In this document: one piece after another, positions 18,338-26,696 of the stretch | Numbering within the stretch: position 1 is the first letter of the stretch | Layout of the letters: every line of letters begins with the position of its first letter | Assembly: GCF_028747205.1 (NCBI RefSeq) | Contig: NZ_CP112880.1 | Coordinates: 5,394,001-5,458,000 of the forward strand | Direction of reading: 5' to 3' | DNA length: 64,000 nucleotides | Origin: Streptomyces sp. CA-278952 | GTDB lineage: Bacteria; Actinomycetota; Actinomycetes; Streptomycetales; Streptomycetaceae | Translations under genes and position numbers: made by a program | Notes under the pieces: generated by a model | Seen by the model: only the letters and a program-made list of their open reading frames with translations | What the model was told of the DNA's origin: nothing | Databases searched by the model: none

Positions 18338-19282
18338 TCAGTTGCGGCCGACGGACACGACGTTGCCGGCCTTGTTGACCACGACCCAGATCTTTCCGCT
18401 GACGTACTTCCAGGTACCGGCCGACTTGCCCTTGGTCTTCTTGCCGTTCTTCACGGTACGCGCGACCATTTCCTGGCTGATGCCCCGCTGGGCCATCCGC
18501 TGGGCGGCGTGCTTGGAGATGCTCTTGACGCCGGTGGAGAGCAGGAGCCGCCCGGCGACGATGGCGAGCGGGATGAACCACGCGGGGTCGGCGACCACGG
18601 GGTACGCGGTGTTCGGCCCGGGACGCACGGTCTGGACGAGCGCGCCGCCCTCGACGCGGTACTCGGTGGGCACGTCCTCGCCGTTCGCGTCCTTCGCCCA
18701 GGGCACGTCGAAGGCGCCGAGATAGGTGTCCCCCTGGCTGACCAGGATGCTGCCGTCCTCCAGATGCTCGGTCACCGCGTCGGCGGGCAGGTCGAGCGGG
18801 AACCTGTACTCGGTCGGCGCCTGTGCGTCCCGCAGCGTGACCAGGGCCCGCACCCCGTCCCGGTTCGGCTGCACCGCGAGGTCGAATCCCTCCTCGGCGT
18901 CGGCGTACACGATCGTCCCGCCGGTGCTGCGCACGGCGGCGGAGTGAGCGCCGCCGGGCAGGCCGAACCGGACGGTGTCCTCGCCGTAGGCGGACTCCAC
19001 CGCCCCGTCGGCGGTGGCGGGTGCGGTGATCCGCGCGGGGTGCGCGTCGGTGGGCACCTCGGAGCGGGTGGCGCCACCCGCGAGGGCGGTCCCGGGGACG
19101 AGGTCGGCGGTCCCCGTGACACGCTCCACCGCTTCGGCGGCCTGCACGACCCGCGCGGTGGACACGCTGTCGGCCCGGGCGCCCGACGCGGTGAGCAGTA
19201 CGGCGCCGGCGGTGCAGGCGGCCACGAGTATCCGGGCCGCGCCGCGGTGACGGAGGAGGGAACGATCGGTGGTGCGAGACAT
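18338..19282 (-). CDS. Exported protein with C-terminal DUF4258-like toxin module
   Basis: A 314-residue preprotein. The N-terminus is a clear Sec signal peptide (basic start, hydrophobic AARILVAACTAGAVLLTAS, cleavage near ARA-DS, about residue 36). Then comes a beta-rich region of about 190 residues with no family I can name, then a hydrophobic stretch PAWFIPLAIVAGRLLL. The last 60 residues read SKHAAQRMAQRGISQEMVARTVKNG and TWKYVSGKIWVVVNKAGNVVSV. This matches the DUF4258/RelE-like fold, with the conserved His, Arg and C-terminal strands. The layout resembles polymorphic toxins: export signal, presenting region, short C-terminal toxin, then an immunity-like gene. I chose ATG 19282; longer readings have no signal peptide at their start. 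Confidence 0.82.
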   Translation of the reverse strand: MSRTTDRSLLRHRGAARILVAACTAGAVLLTASGARADSVSTARVVQAAEAVERVTGTADLVPGTALAGGATRSEVPTDAHPARITAPATADGAVESAYGEDTVRFGLPGGAHSAAVRSTGGTIVYADAEEGFDLAVQPNRDGVRALVTLRDAQAPTEYRFPLDLPADAVTEHLEDGSILVSQGDTYLGAFDVPWAKDANGEDVPTEYRVEGGALVQTVRPGPNTAYPVVADPAWFIPLAIVAGRLLLSTGVKSISKHAAQRMAQRGISQEMVARTVKNGKKTKGKSAGTWKYVSGKIWVVVNKAGNVVSVGRN

Positions 19283-19413
19283 GTGGGTCCTTGCTGCAGG
19301 CCAGAGGGCAGGCCCCTGGGGAACGTCAACGCCGAGCAGCCTCGCAGCGGAACGGAGCCGGGGGTATCCGCCGGCCGGAGGCCCGGGCCCCCGCCGATCG
19401 GCGGGGCGACAGG

Positions 19414-19458
19414 CCGGCTTCCCGGGGACCGGCTTCCCGGGGACCGGCTTCCCGGGGG
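19414..19458. repeat. 15-bp tandem repeat (three copies)
   Basis: CCGGCTTCCCGGGGA is repeated at 19414-19428 and 19429-19443, and with one change at 19444-19458. It lies in the 247-bp divergent region between the exported toxin-like gene and the DUF4291 gene. I see no other element there that I can name. Confidence 0.85.
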
Positions 19459-19529
19459 CCCGGTCCCCGGGGCCGGGCCGAGGGAAAACGGGGTGCCCGG
19501 GCGTGGGCGCCTCCCGCATCCTGTGACGT

Positions 19530-20150
19530 ATGAACGCCCCGCTCCTCCCGCCCCGTTACGAGATCCGCGCCCGCCAGACAGCCACCACCGTCACCGTCTA
19601 CCAGGCGTACCGCCCCGCCATCGGGCTGCCCGCCGCACGCGAGGGGCGGTTCCCCGAGGCCTGGAAGCGGGACCGGATGACCTGGATCAAGCCCAGCTTC
19701 CTGTGGATGATGTACCGCTGCGGCTGGGGCACGAAGGAGGGGCAGGAGGTCGTCCTCGCCGTCGAGATCGACCGGGGCGGCCTGGAATGGGCCCTCGCGC
19801 ACGCCGAACTCTCCCACTACGTACGCCATGTGCACCCCGACGCCGCGTCCTGGAAGCGGAGCCTGCGCACCGCCCCCGCCCGGGTCCAGTGGGACCCCGA
19901 GCGCGACCTCGACCTGAACCCGCTCCCGTACCGCTCCCTCCAGCTCGGGCTGAGCGGTGAGGCCGCCCGGCGGTACGCGGACGAGTGGACCGTGTCCGTC
20001 CGCGACGTCACCCCGCTCGCGCGCGAGGTGCACGCGGCGGTCCGGGCGGGGGAGCGCGAGCGGGCCGCGGCCCTGCTGCCCGTGGAGACACCGCTCGACC
20101 TCGCCGCGCCCCGGCCGGTCCGGGGCGCTTCCCCGGTGCCGGAGATGTGA
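19530..20150 (+). CDS. DUF4291-domain protein
   Basis: A 206-residue soluble protein. It fits DUF4291 from end to end: YEIRARQTATTVTVYQAYRPAIG at the N-terminus, MTWIKPSFLWMMYRCGWGTKEGQE in the centre, VQWDPERDLDLNPLPYRSLQLGL, and a late RDVTPLAREVHAAV. The biochemical function of the family is not established. The gene is 47 bp upstream of a histidine kinase, but that gene seems to have its own leaderless promoter. It is divergent from the exported toxin-like gene. Confidence 0.9.
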   Translation: MNAPLLPPRYEIRARQTATTVTVYQAYRPAIGLPAAREGRFPEAWKRDRMTWIKPSFLWMMYRCGWGTKEGQEVVLAVEIDRGGLEWALAHAELSHYVRHVHPDAASWKRSLRTAPARVQWDPERDLDLNPLPYRSLQLGLSGEAARRYADEWTVSVRDVTPLAREVHAAVRAGERERAAALLPVETPLDLAAPRPVRGASPVPEM

Positions 20151-20183
20151 CTTTCGGCAGTGCCGGAAGGCTCCCGGTCTCCG

Positions 20184-20199
20184 TAGCCTCTCCCTCGTG
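20184..20199 (+). promoter_or_regulatory. Probable leaderless promoter of the 20197 histidine kinase
   Basis: TAGCCT at 20184-20189 lies seven bases before the GTG at 20197, and no ribosome-binding site is present. That spacing is what a -10 element needs to start transcription at the first coding base. Confidence 0.5.
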
Positions 20200-21801
20200 A
20201 ACAGCTTCTTCCCCAGGACCAGCATCGCTCGTGGCCCCGGCCCCAGGTGGGCGGATCCAGGAGGTCTGCTGGTCCCCGCCGCGGCGGCCTTCGGCGCGCT
20301 GAGCCTGGTCGGCTGGTGGTGGGGCCTGCCGACCGCGATCGCCGCGTTCGTCGCGGGGCGGGGTCCCGGGCGAGGCAGAACCGTCGTCGTGGTCCTGGCC
20401 GGGATGCTCGTGGCCGGGGCGGTGGCGGTGGTGGTGGCGCCGTCCCTGCTCGCTCTCGGGACGCAGTTCGTGGCGGTGGTCGTCCTCGCCGTGCTGGTGC
20501 CCTGGTTCGTGGGACGGTTCTCACGGCAGTACCGGGAGCTGGTCCGGGCCGGCTGGGAGAGGGCCGAACAGCTGGAGCGGGAGAAGCGGTTGGTCGCCGA
20601 GCAGGCGAGGCTGCTGGAGCGGGCCCGGATCGCCCGGGACATGCACGACGTGCTGGGCCACGACCTCAGCCTGATCGCCCTGTCGGCCGGGGCCCTGAAG
20701 CTGGCGCCCGGCCTGGACGAGCGGCACCGGCAGGCCGCCCAGGACATCCGGGGCAGGGCCGGCGCGGCGGTGGAGCGGCTCGGCGAAGTGATCGGCGTCC
20801 TCCGCGAGGAGAGCGAGGGCCCGCCGGAGGGGCCGCGCGACGCCGACATCGCCCGGCTCGTCGGCGCCGCGGCCGCCTCCGGGCTCGACGTCGAACTGAC
20901 GGTGGCCGGAGAGGCGGCGGCGGGCCTTCCTCCCGCCGTCGAACGCGCCGCGCACCGGGTCGTGCAGGAAGGCCTGACCAACGCGGCCAAGCACGCGCCG
21001 GGCCGGTCCGTGAGCGTCGAACTCTCGCACACGGCGACCGAGACCCGGGTGGTGGTCCGCGACGGAGATCCGGCGACACCGCCCGGGACCCCGGGCGAAC
21101 TGTCGGCCGGGTACGGGGGCCGAGGACGCGCCGGGCACGCGGAACGTGGACGCGCCGGGTACGGGGGCGGGGGGCTCGCCGGGCACGGGAGCGGAGGGCT
21201 CGCCGGGCATGGGGAACGTGGACGTGCCGGGCACGGGAGCGGGGTGCTCGTCGGGCACGGGGGGCGCGGCCTCATCGGGCTGGACGAGCGCGTCCGGCTC
21301 GTCGGCGGCACCCTCGACCACGGCCCCCGGGACGGCGGCTTCACCGTCGACGCCCGGCTGCCCCACCACGCCCCCGCCCAGCCGGCGCCCCGGCCCGCCG
21401 CCGACGGGGTGGGCCCCGGGCCGGCCGGATACCGGCGGGCGCGGCGGCGGGTCCGCCGCACCCTGCTCACCGCGCTGGCGGTGCCGCTGGCAGCGGGCGC
21501 GGTGCTGCTCGCCGGGGTCGGGATGTGGGAGACGGTGGCCGCGTCCCGGTCCGTCCTCGACCCGCGCGACTACGCCCGGCTGCGGGTGGGGCAGGATCGG
21601 GCCGACATACGGAAGGTGCTGCCGGACCGGCAGTCGGTGGAGCGGCCGGAGCGGCCGGCGGGCGCCGGGCCGGAGGAACGAGGGGTGACGTGCGAGTTCT
21701 ACGCGATGACGGCCGACCGCTTCGACGACCGGTCCGGAGACGCGTACCGGCTCTGCTTCCGGGACGGCAGGCTGGTCTCCCGCGACGCGCTGACACCGTG
21801 A
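20197..21801 (+). CDS. Sensor histidine kinase with repeat insert in the ATPase domain and extra C-terminal domain
   Basis: A 534-residue NarL-type kinase, two-component partner of the next gene. N-terminal helices span about residues 25-110. A helical linker leads to ARIARDMHDVLGHDLSLIALSAG, with the phosphorylated His near residue 150. The ATPase N box is AAHRVVQEGLTNAAKHAPG. Between the N and G2 boxes sit about 60 residues made of eight-residue repeats such as RAGHAERG, LAGHGSGG and RAGHGSGV. GRGLIGLDERVRLVGG then resumes the ATPase domain. The protein continues past the usual end with a helix (about 423-445) and a roughly 85-residue domain containing YARLRVGQDRADIRKVLPDRQ, which looks like a BamE/SmpA-type fold. 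GTG 20197 is chosen as a leaderless start. Confidence 0.87.
   Translation: MNSFFPRTSIARGPGPRWADPGGLLVPAAAAFGALSLVGWWWGLPTAIAAFVAGRGPGRGRTVVVVLAGMLVAGAVAVVVAPSLLALGTQFVAVVVLAVLVPWFVGRFSRQYRELVRAGWERAEQLEREKRLVAEQARLLERARIARDMHDVLGHDLSLIALSAGALKLAPGLDERHRQAAQDIRGRAGAAVERLGEVIGVLREESEGPPEGPRDADIARLVGAAAASGLDVELTVAGEAAAGLPPAVERAAHRVVQEGLTNAAKHAPGRSVSVELSHTATETRVVVRDGDPATPPGTPGELSAGYGGRGRAGHAERGRAGYGGGGLAGHGSGGLAGHGERGRAGHGSGVLVGHGGRGLIGLDERVRLVGGTLDHGPRDGGFTVDARLPHHAPAQPAPRPAADGVGPGPAGYRRARRRVRRTLLTALAVPLAAGAVLLAGVGMWETVAASRSVLDPRDYARLRVGQDRADIRKVLPDRQSVERPERPAGAGPEERGVTCEFYAMTADRFDDRSGDAYRLCFRDGRLVSRDALTP
21109..21262 (+). repeat. 24-bp coding repeats inside a histidine-kinase ATPase domain
   Basis: About six imperfect 24-bp units encode Gly/His/Arg-rich octapeptides (RAGHAERG, RAGYGGGG, LAGHGSGG, LAGHGERG, RAGHGSGV, LVGHGGRG). 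All remain in frame. Confidence 0.85.
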
Positions 21802-21808
21802 GCGCCCG

Positions 21809-22693
21809 ATGAGCCGGCCGGACGCGACCCGGGCGGCACACACGGCCCCCGCGCACCCGGCCCGGGCGGCGGACGCGACACCGCCGGTGGACGCGGCCCC
21901 CGCGCACCGGGCCCGGGCAGCGGACGCGACACCGGCGGCGGACACGGCCCGGGCGGCGGATACGAACCCGGCGGACACGGCCCGAGCGAACGCGACCCCG
22001 GGCGGGACGATCAGGGTCCTGGTCGCCGACGACGAGCCCATGATCCGTGCCGGCGTCCGCGCCGTCCTCGCCACCGACCCGGGCATCGAGGTCGTCGCCG
22101 AGGCGGCCGACGGGCGCGAGGCGGTGGAGCTGGCCCGGGCGCACCGCCCGCACGTGGCCGTCCTCGACGTACGGATGCCGGGCACCAACGGCATCGCCGC
22201 CGCGGCCGAGATCCGTCGCACCCTGCCCGCCACCGGCGTCGTCATGCTGACCACGTTCGGCGAGGACGACTACATCCTGCGGGCGCTGGGCTGTGGGGCC
22301 GCCGGGTTCCTGATCAAGTCCGGCGAGCCCGAGGAACTCGTCGCCGGGGTGCGGGCCGTGGCCGAAGGCGCCGCCTATCTGTCACCGAAGGTCGCCGCCC
22401 GCGTGGTGGCGCACCTCGCGTCCACCGGGGCCGGGGCCCTGGCCGGCCGGCGGGACGCGGCCCGGGAGCGGGTCGCCGGGCTGACGCCCAGGGAGCGCGA
22501 AGTGCTGTCGCACCTCGGCGGCGGGCTGTCCAACGGGCAGATCGCCCGGCGGCTGCACCTGGTCGAGGGCACGGTCAAGGCGCACGTCAGCTCCGTCCTG
22601 GCCCGCCTCGGCGTCGACAACCGGGCCGCGGCCGCCGTCGTCGCCCACGAGGCCGGGATCCTGCCCCCACCACCACCGCCGGAGCAGCGCTGA
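21809..22693 (+). CDS. NarL/LuxR-family response regulator with Ala-rich N-terminal extension
   Basis: A 294-residue regulator, probably partner of the kinase seven bases upstream. The first 65 residues are a low-complexity Ala/Asp/Thr segment with a repeated RAADATP block (48-bp DNA period). The receiver then begins TIRVLVADDEPMIRAGVRAVL, with the phosphoacceptor in VAVLDVRMPGTNGI and the Lys in GFLIKSGEPEEL. The C-terminal HTH is LTPREREVLSHLGGGLSNGQIARRLHLVEGTVKAHVSSVLARLG. No good ribosome-binding site precedes ATG 21809; a GTG at 21887 is an alternative that would drop part of the extension. The last 312 bases are overlapped antisense by the PAP2 reading frame. Confidence 0.91.
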   Translation: MSRPDATRAAHTAPAHPARAADATPPVDAAPAHRARAADATPAADTARAADTNPADTARANATPGGTIRVLVADDEPMIRAGVRAVLATDPGIEVVAEAADGREAVELARAHRPHVAVLDVRMPGTNGIAAAAEIRRTLPATGVVMLTTFGEDDYILRALGCGAAGFLIKSGEPEELVAGVRAVAEGAAYLSPKVAARVVAHLASTGAGALAGRRDAARERVAGLTPREREVLSHLGGGLSNGQIARRLHLVEGTVKAHVSSVLARLGVDNRAAAAVVAHEAGILPPPPPPEQR

Positions 22694-23371
22694 GACGAGC
22701 AACTCGGCCGGGCGGCCCAGCACGAGAAGCACCGAGGCGACGACCGCCCCGCCGAGCAGGACGCCGGCGATCACGTCGTGCGGGTAGTGGACCCCCACCA
22801 GGACCCGCAGCAGTGCCGCCGCCACGGCCAACGGCAGCGTCACGGCCGCGAGGCGGGGCCGCCGCACCGCCAGCCCGACCGCGAGGGCGGCGGCCAGGGT
22901 GGCGTGGTTGCTCGGGAACGACCAGTCGCCCGGCTCGGGGCACGCGGCGACCGCCCGGGCGCCGTCCACCGCCCGGCACGGACGCTCCTCGTCGACGATC
23001 AGCTTCAGCGCCTCGCTGACGGCGTACGCCACGACGGTCCCGGCGCCGACGAGCACGGCCCCCGCCACCGCGACCGTGTCCCTGCGGCGTACCGCCGTCC
23101 AGCAGACCGCGAGCAGCAGCAGGCCGAGAACGATCAGCGTGGCCTCGGAGGACAGCTCCAGCAGGTGCCCCAGCCACCCCGGACCGTCCCCGACCGCTCC
23201 CGTCAGCGACCGGTAGAGGGAGACGGAAGCTCCCTCCGTGACCTCGGTCGGCCCGGGCCGACCCAGGCCCCCGGGCGACAGCGTCCCGATCACGGCCGCC
23301 GCCGAAGCCAGCAGAGCGGCCGATCCGAACAGCCGGACGGGCCAATGGTGGTGATGTGTGTGCTTTGCCAT
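22382..23371 (-). CDS. PAP2-family membrane phosphatase with antisense-encoded C-terminal extension
   Basis: An integral-membrane phosphatase of the PAP2 class (undecaprenyl-diphosphate or lipid phosphate phosphatases). The catalytic motifs are complete: KLIVDEERP, FPSNHATLA and RVLVGVHYPHDVIAG. Six helices are visible between residues 10 and 225. The normal family end would fall near 22690. The frame has no stop there and continues about 104 residues, antisense to the response regulator, to 22382. The extension is Gly/Asp/Pro-rich and looks unstructured. ATG 23371 (MAKHTHHHH) is preferred; a GTG at 23392 is possible. A His cluster follows the start. Confidence 0.85.
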   Translation of the reverse strand: MAKHTHHHHWPVRLFGSAALLASAAAVIGTLSPGGLGRPGPTEVTEGASVSLYRSLTGAVGDGPGWLGHLLELSSEATLIVLGLLLLAVCWTAVRRRDTVAVAGAVLVGAGTVVAYAVSEALKLIVDEERPCRAVDGARAVAACPEPGDWSFPSNHATLAAALAVGLAVRRPRLAAVTLPLAVAAALLRVLVGVHYPHDVIAGVLLGGAVVASVLLVLGRPAELLVSALLRRWWWGQDPGLVGDDGGRGPVVDAEAGQDGADVRLDRALDQVQPPGDLPVGQPAAEVRQHFALPGRQPGDPLPGRVPPAGQGPGPGGREVRHHAGGDLR

Positions 23372-23472
23372 GCGGCGAACGTACGAAGCCACGACGTCCC
23401 GGCGCGGGGGCCGAACGGCAGGAGCGGCCCCCGACGAAGGTCAGGGTTGACGCCGGGGAGCGTCCCTTCTGC

Positions 23473-23898
23473 CTACTCCGAGGCACCGTCCCCGAACTCC
23501 CACGTCAGCATGGTGAACCCGCCGTCGTCCCCCGCCCCCGCCGACCGGTACGTCGCGAGCGCCGCCTCGTTGCCGCCCTCCACGCCGACCCACAGGTCGT
23601 AGCACCCCCGCTCCCGGGCGATGTCCACGAGCGCCAGCGTCAGGGCCCTGCCGAGGCCCCGGCGTCGGAACGGTTCGTCGACGGCGAGTTCGTACAGACA
23701 CATCTCCGTGCCCTTGTCCGGGTGCAGCATCTCGATGCCCGTCACGAAGCCGGCCGGGGCGCCGTCCACGTACGCGATCAGCAGCACATGGCCGTCCGCC
23801 GCGAGGAAGCGGGCGGCCCATTCCTCGCGGGGCGGCGCGTCGTAGAGGTGGCCGGCGGCCAGGAGTTCCCTGACGGTCGTAGCGCGGCGAATGTCCAC
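23473..23898 (-). CDS. GNAT-family N-acetyltransferase
   Basis: A 141-residue acetyltransferase transferring acetyl from acetyl-CoA to an amine; the acceptor is unknown. The core is YELAVDEPFRRRGLGRALTLALVDIARERG, including the acetyl-CoA pyrophosphate loop RRRGLGRA, then NEAALATYRSAGAG. GTG 23898 (VDIRRATTV) is chosen because GGAGG lies five bases upstream; an ATG at 23931 would add 11 residues without a good site. It resembles aminoglycoside acetyltransferase-type GNATs only in general shape. Confidence 0.88.
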   Translation of the reverse strand: MDIRRATTVRELLAAGHLYDAPPREEWAARFLAADGHVLLIAYVDGAPAGFVTGIEMLHPDKGTEMCLYELAVDEPFRRRGLGRALTLALVDIARERGCYDLWVGVEGGNEAALATYRSAGAGDDGGFTMLTWEFGDGASE

Positions 23899-24029
23899 AA
23901 TGGCCTCCCGAGGCAAGGGGTCTGAAGGCATTCTGTACCGCGTCCGGAGTACGGCGGGGGCGCACCGTACCTCTCAGGGAGGCCGCCCGCCTCCCCCCGG
24001 CGGCACGCAACCGGCTCGCCTCCTCCGCT

Positions 24030-24044
24030 TAGGGTCGGGGGATG
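24030..24044 (+). promoter_or_regulatory. Probable leaderless promoter of the hydrolase-ABC fusion gene
   Basis: TAGGGT at 24030-24035 precedes the ATG at 24042 by six bases and no ribosome-binding site is present. Confidence 0.45.
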
Positions 24045-26696
24045 GAGACCTCTACTGCCCGATGGCGGCGCCTGCTGCCCCGCACACCCGGCCGGTGGGC
24101 CGCGGTCGGCGCCGCGCTCGCCGTCCTCGTGGGCGGCGGCACCTGGACCGCCGTCGCCGACGACGGCACGCCCGCCGTGCAGCGCGAGGACCGGACGCTG
24201 CGCATGGACGGGGTGCCGATCGACACCTCGTACTTCCACGCCGAAGGCTCCGGCAAGCGGCCCGCCGTGCTCATCGGACACGGCTTCGGCGGCAGCAAGA
24301 ACGACGTACGGGCCCAGGCCGAGAAGCTGGCCGCCGACGGGTACGCCGTGCTGACCTGGTCGGCGCGCGGCTTCGGCAAATCCGGCGGGGAGATCTCCCT
24401 CAACGACCCGGACCACGAGGTCAGGGACGTCTCGCGGCTCATCGACTGGCTGGCGACCCGTCCCGAGGTGGAGCTCGACAAGAAGGGCGACCCCCGGGTC
24501 GGTCTCACCGGCGCCTCCTACGGCGGGGCCGTCTCCCTGCTCGCCGCCGGGCACGACGCACGGGTCGACGCCATCGCGCCCGTGATCACCTACTGGAACC
24601 TCGCCGACGCCCTCTTCCCCGACGGGGTCTTCAAGAAGCTCTGGGCCGGGATCTTCATCACCACCGGCGGCGGCTGCGAGAAGTTCGAGAAGCGGCTCTG
24701 CGAGATGTACGAGCGGGTCGCCGTCAGCGGCAAGCCCGACGCCGAGGCGATCGACCTGCTCACCGAGCGTTCGCCGTCCGCCGTCGCCGACCGGATCAAG
24801 GTCCCCTCGCTCCTCCTCCAGGGGCAGTCCGACTCCCTCTTCCCGCTCGGCCAGGCCGACGCCATGCAGAAGGCCATCAGCGCCAACGGCGCACCCGTCT
24901 CCGTCGACTGGATCTCGGGCGGGCACGACGGCGGCGACAACGAGACCGGACGCGTCGAAGGGCGCGTCGGCTCCTGGTTCGACCGCTATCTCAAGGAAGA
25001 CACCGGCACCGACACCGGGCCCGCCTTCCGCGTCACCCGCACCGGAGGCGTCGACTCCACCGACGGCGCCGCCCTCCTGCGCGGCGCGAGCGGCGACACC
25101 TACCCGGGGCTGCGCAGTGGCGGCCGGGACATCGCGCTCGGCGGCGGGACGAAGACCTTCCGCAACCCGGCCGGCGCCGCACCGCCCGCCATCTCCGCCG
25201 TCCCCGGCATCGGCGGCGGACTCGCCCAGCTCTCCTCCCTCGGCGTCGGACTCTCGCTCGACTTCCCCGGACAGTTCGCCCGCTTCGAGTCCGCCCCGCT
25301 GGACACCTCCGTACGCGTCACCGGCACGCCCACCGTGCAGGTGAACGTGAAGGCGAGCGACGGCCGGGACGCGGTGCTCTTCGGCAAGGTGTACGACGTG
25401 TCGCCGGACGGCAGGCAGCAGGTGCTGCCCCACCAGCTCGTCGCCCCCTACCGGATCACCCCCGACCAGCAGGGCAAGCCGGTCGAGCTGGCGCTGCCCG
25501 CCGTGGACCACGAGTTCGACGCCGGACACCGGCTGCGGCTGGTGTTCTCCGCGACCGACCTCGGCTACGCGTCCCCGGCCGAGCCCGCCGCGTACACCGT
25601 CACCGCCGACGGACCGCTGACCGTCCCCACCGCGCCCGCCGTGAAGACCGCGGCGGCCACCCTCCCGTGGTGGACCTGGGGACTCCCGGCCGCCGCCCTC
25701 GTCATCGCGGCCGGTCTGCTGCTCACCGCCCGCCGCCGGACCGCGACGCCCGCGCCGGACCCCGCGCTGACCGACGTACCGCTCCAGATCACCGGGCTTT
25801 CCAAGAAGTACGCCAAGTCCGTCGACCGGTACGCCGTGCGCGAGCTGTCCTTCCGCGTCGACAAGGGCCAGGTCCTCGGCCTGCTCGGGCCCAACGGCGC
25901 GGGCAAGACGACCACCCTGCGCATGCTGATGGGGCTCATCGGCCCCGACGAGGGCGAGATCCGTGTCTTCGGGCAGGCCATCCGGCCGGGCGCGCCGGTG
26001 CTCTCCCGAGTCGGGGCGTTCGTCGAGGGGGCCGGGTTCCTGCCCCACCTCTCCGGGCGCGCCAACCTCGACCTCTACTGGCAGGCCACCGGCCGGCCCG
26101 CCGAGGACGCCTACATCGAGGAGGCCCTGGAGATCGCGGGGCTCGGCGACGCGCTCGCCCGTGCCGTACGGACGTACTCCCAGGGCATGCGGCAGCGGCT
26201 CGCCATCGCCCAGGCCATGCTCGGCATGCCGGACCTGCTGATCCTCGACGAGCCGACCAACGGGCTCGACCCGCCGCAGATCCGCGAGATGCGGGACGTG
26301 ATGATCCGCTACGCGGCCGGCGGCCGGACCGTCATCGTCTCCAGCCACCTCCTCTCCGAGGTCGAACAGTCCTGCACGCACCTGGTCGTCATGGACCGGG
26401 GCCGGCTCGTCCAGGCCGGACCGGTCGCCGAGATCACCGGGTCCGGCGACATGATCCTGGTGACCACGGCCGAGGAGGTGTCCGAGCCGCTGGCGGAGAA
26501 GGTCGCCGCCCTGCCCGGCATCGGCTCCGCCGTCCGCACCGACGACGGGCGCGGACTCCTCGTCCGCCTCGACGGGGCCACCACCTCCCGGCTCGTCTCC
26601 GATCTCGTCCGGCTGGACGTCCCGGTCACCGGCGTCGGACCGCACCGCCGCCTGGAGGACGCCTTCCTCACCCTCATCTCCGGAGGAGCAGCATGA
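24042..26696 (+). CDS. Fusion of an S15-type alpha/beta hydrolase with an ABC transporter ATPase
   Basis: An 884-residue two-part protein. Residues 20-40 are a signal anchor (WAAVGAALAVLVGGG). Residues 45-530 form an X-Pro dipeptidyl-peptidase/cocaine-esterase-like hydrolase: oxyanion segment VLIGHGFGGSKND, nucleophile Ser in LTGASYGGAVSLLA near 159, SDSLFPL and the His in SGGHDGGDNETG, then a jelly-roll-like domain. A second helix (WTWGLPAAALVIAAGLLLT, about 545-565) precedes a complete ABC ATPase with LLGPNGAGKTTTLR near 615, YSQGMRQRLAIAQAM near 711 and LLILDEPTNGLDP near 731. The two helices would place the hydrolase outside and the ATPase inside. It overlaps the permease gene by four bases, so they form one transporter. 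Substrate unknown. Confidence 0.92.
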   Translation: METSTARWRRLLPRTPGRWAAVGAALAVLVGGGTWTAVADDGTPAVQREDRTLRMDGVPIDTSYFHAEGSGKRPAVLIGHGFGGSKNDVRAQAEKLAADGYAVLTWSARGFGKSGGEISLNDPDHEVRDVSRLIDWLATRPEVELDKKGDPRVGLTGASYGGAVSLLAAGHDARVDAIAPVITYWNLADALFPDGVFKKLWAGIFITTGGGCEKFEKRLCEMYERVAVSGKPDAEAIDLLTERSPSAVADRIKVPSLLLQGQSDSLFPLGQADAMQKAISANGAPVSVDWISGGHDGGDNETGRVEGRVGSWFDRYLKEDTGTDTGPAFRVTRTGGVDSTDGAALLRGASGDTYPGLRSGGRDIALGGGTKTFRNPAGAAPPAISAVPGIGGGLAQLSSLGVGLSLDFPGQFARFESAPLDTSVRVTGTPTVQVNVKASDGRDAVLFGKVYDVSPDGRQQVLPHQLVAPYRITPDQQGKPVELALPAVDHEFDAGHRLRLVFSATDLGYASPAEPAAYTVTADGPLTVPTAPAVKTAAATLPWWTWGLPAAALVIAAGLLLTARRRTATPAPDPALTDVPLQITGLSKKYAKSVDRYAVRELSFRVDKGQVLGLLGPNGAGKTTTLRMLMGLIGPDEGEIRVFGQAIRPGAPVLSRVGAFVEGAGFLPHLSGRANLDLYWQATGRPAEDAYIEEALEIAGLGDALARAVRTYSQGMRQRLAIAQAMLGMPDLLILDEPTNGLDPPQIREMRDVMIRYAAGGRTVIVSSHLLSEVEQSCTHLVVMDRGRLVQAGPVAEITGSGDMILVTTAEEVSEPLAEKVAALPGIGSAVRTDDGRGLLVRLDGATTSRLVSDLVRLDVPVTGVGPHRRLEDAFLTLISGGAA

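Noticed and set aside
23778..26645. 955-codon minus-strand open frame
   Set aside because: Shadow of the hydrolase-ABC fusion; no recognisable domain apart from the part shared with the true acetyltransferase frame at its end.
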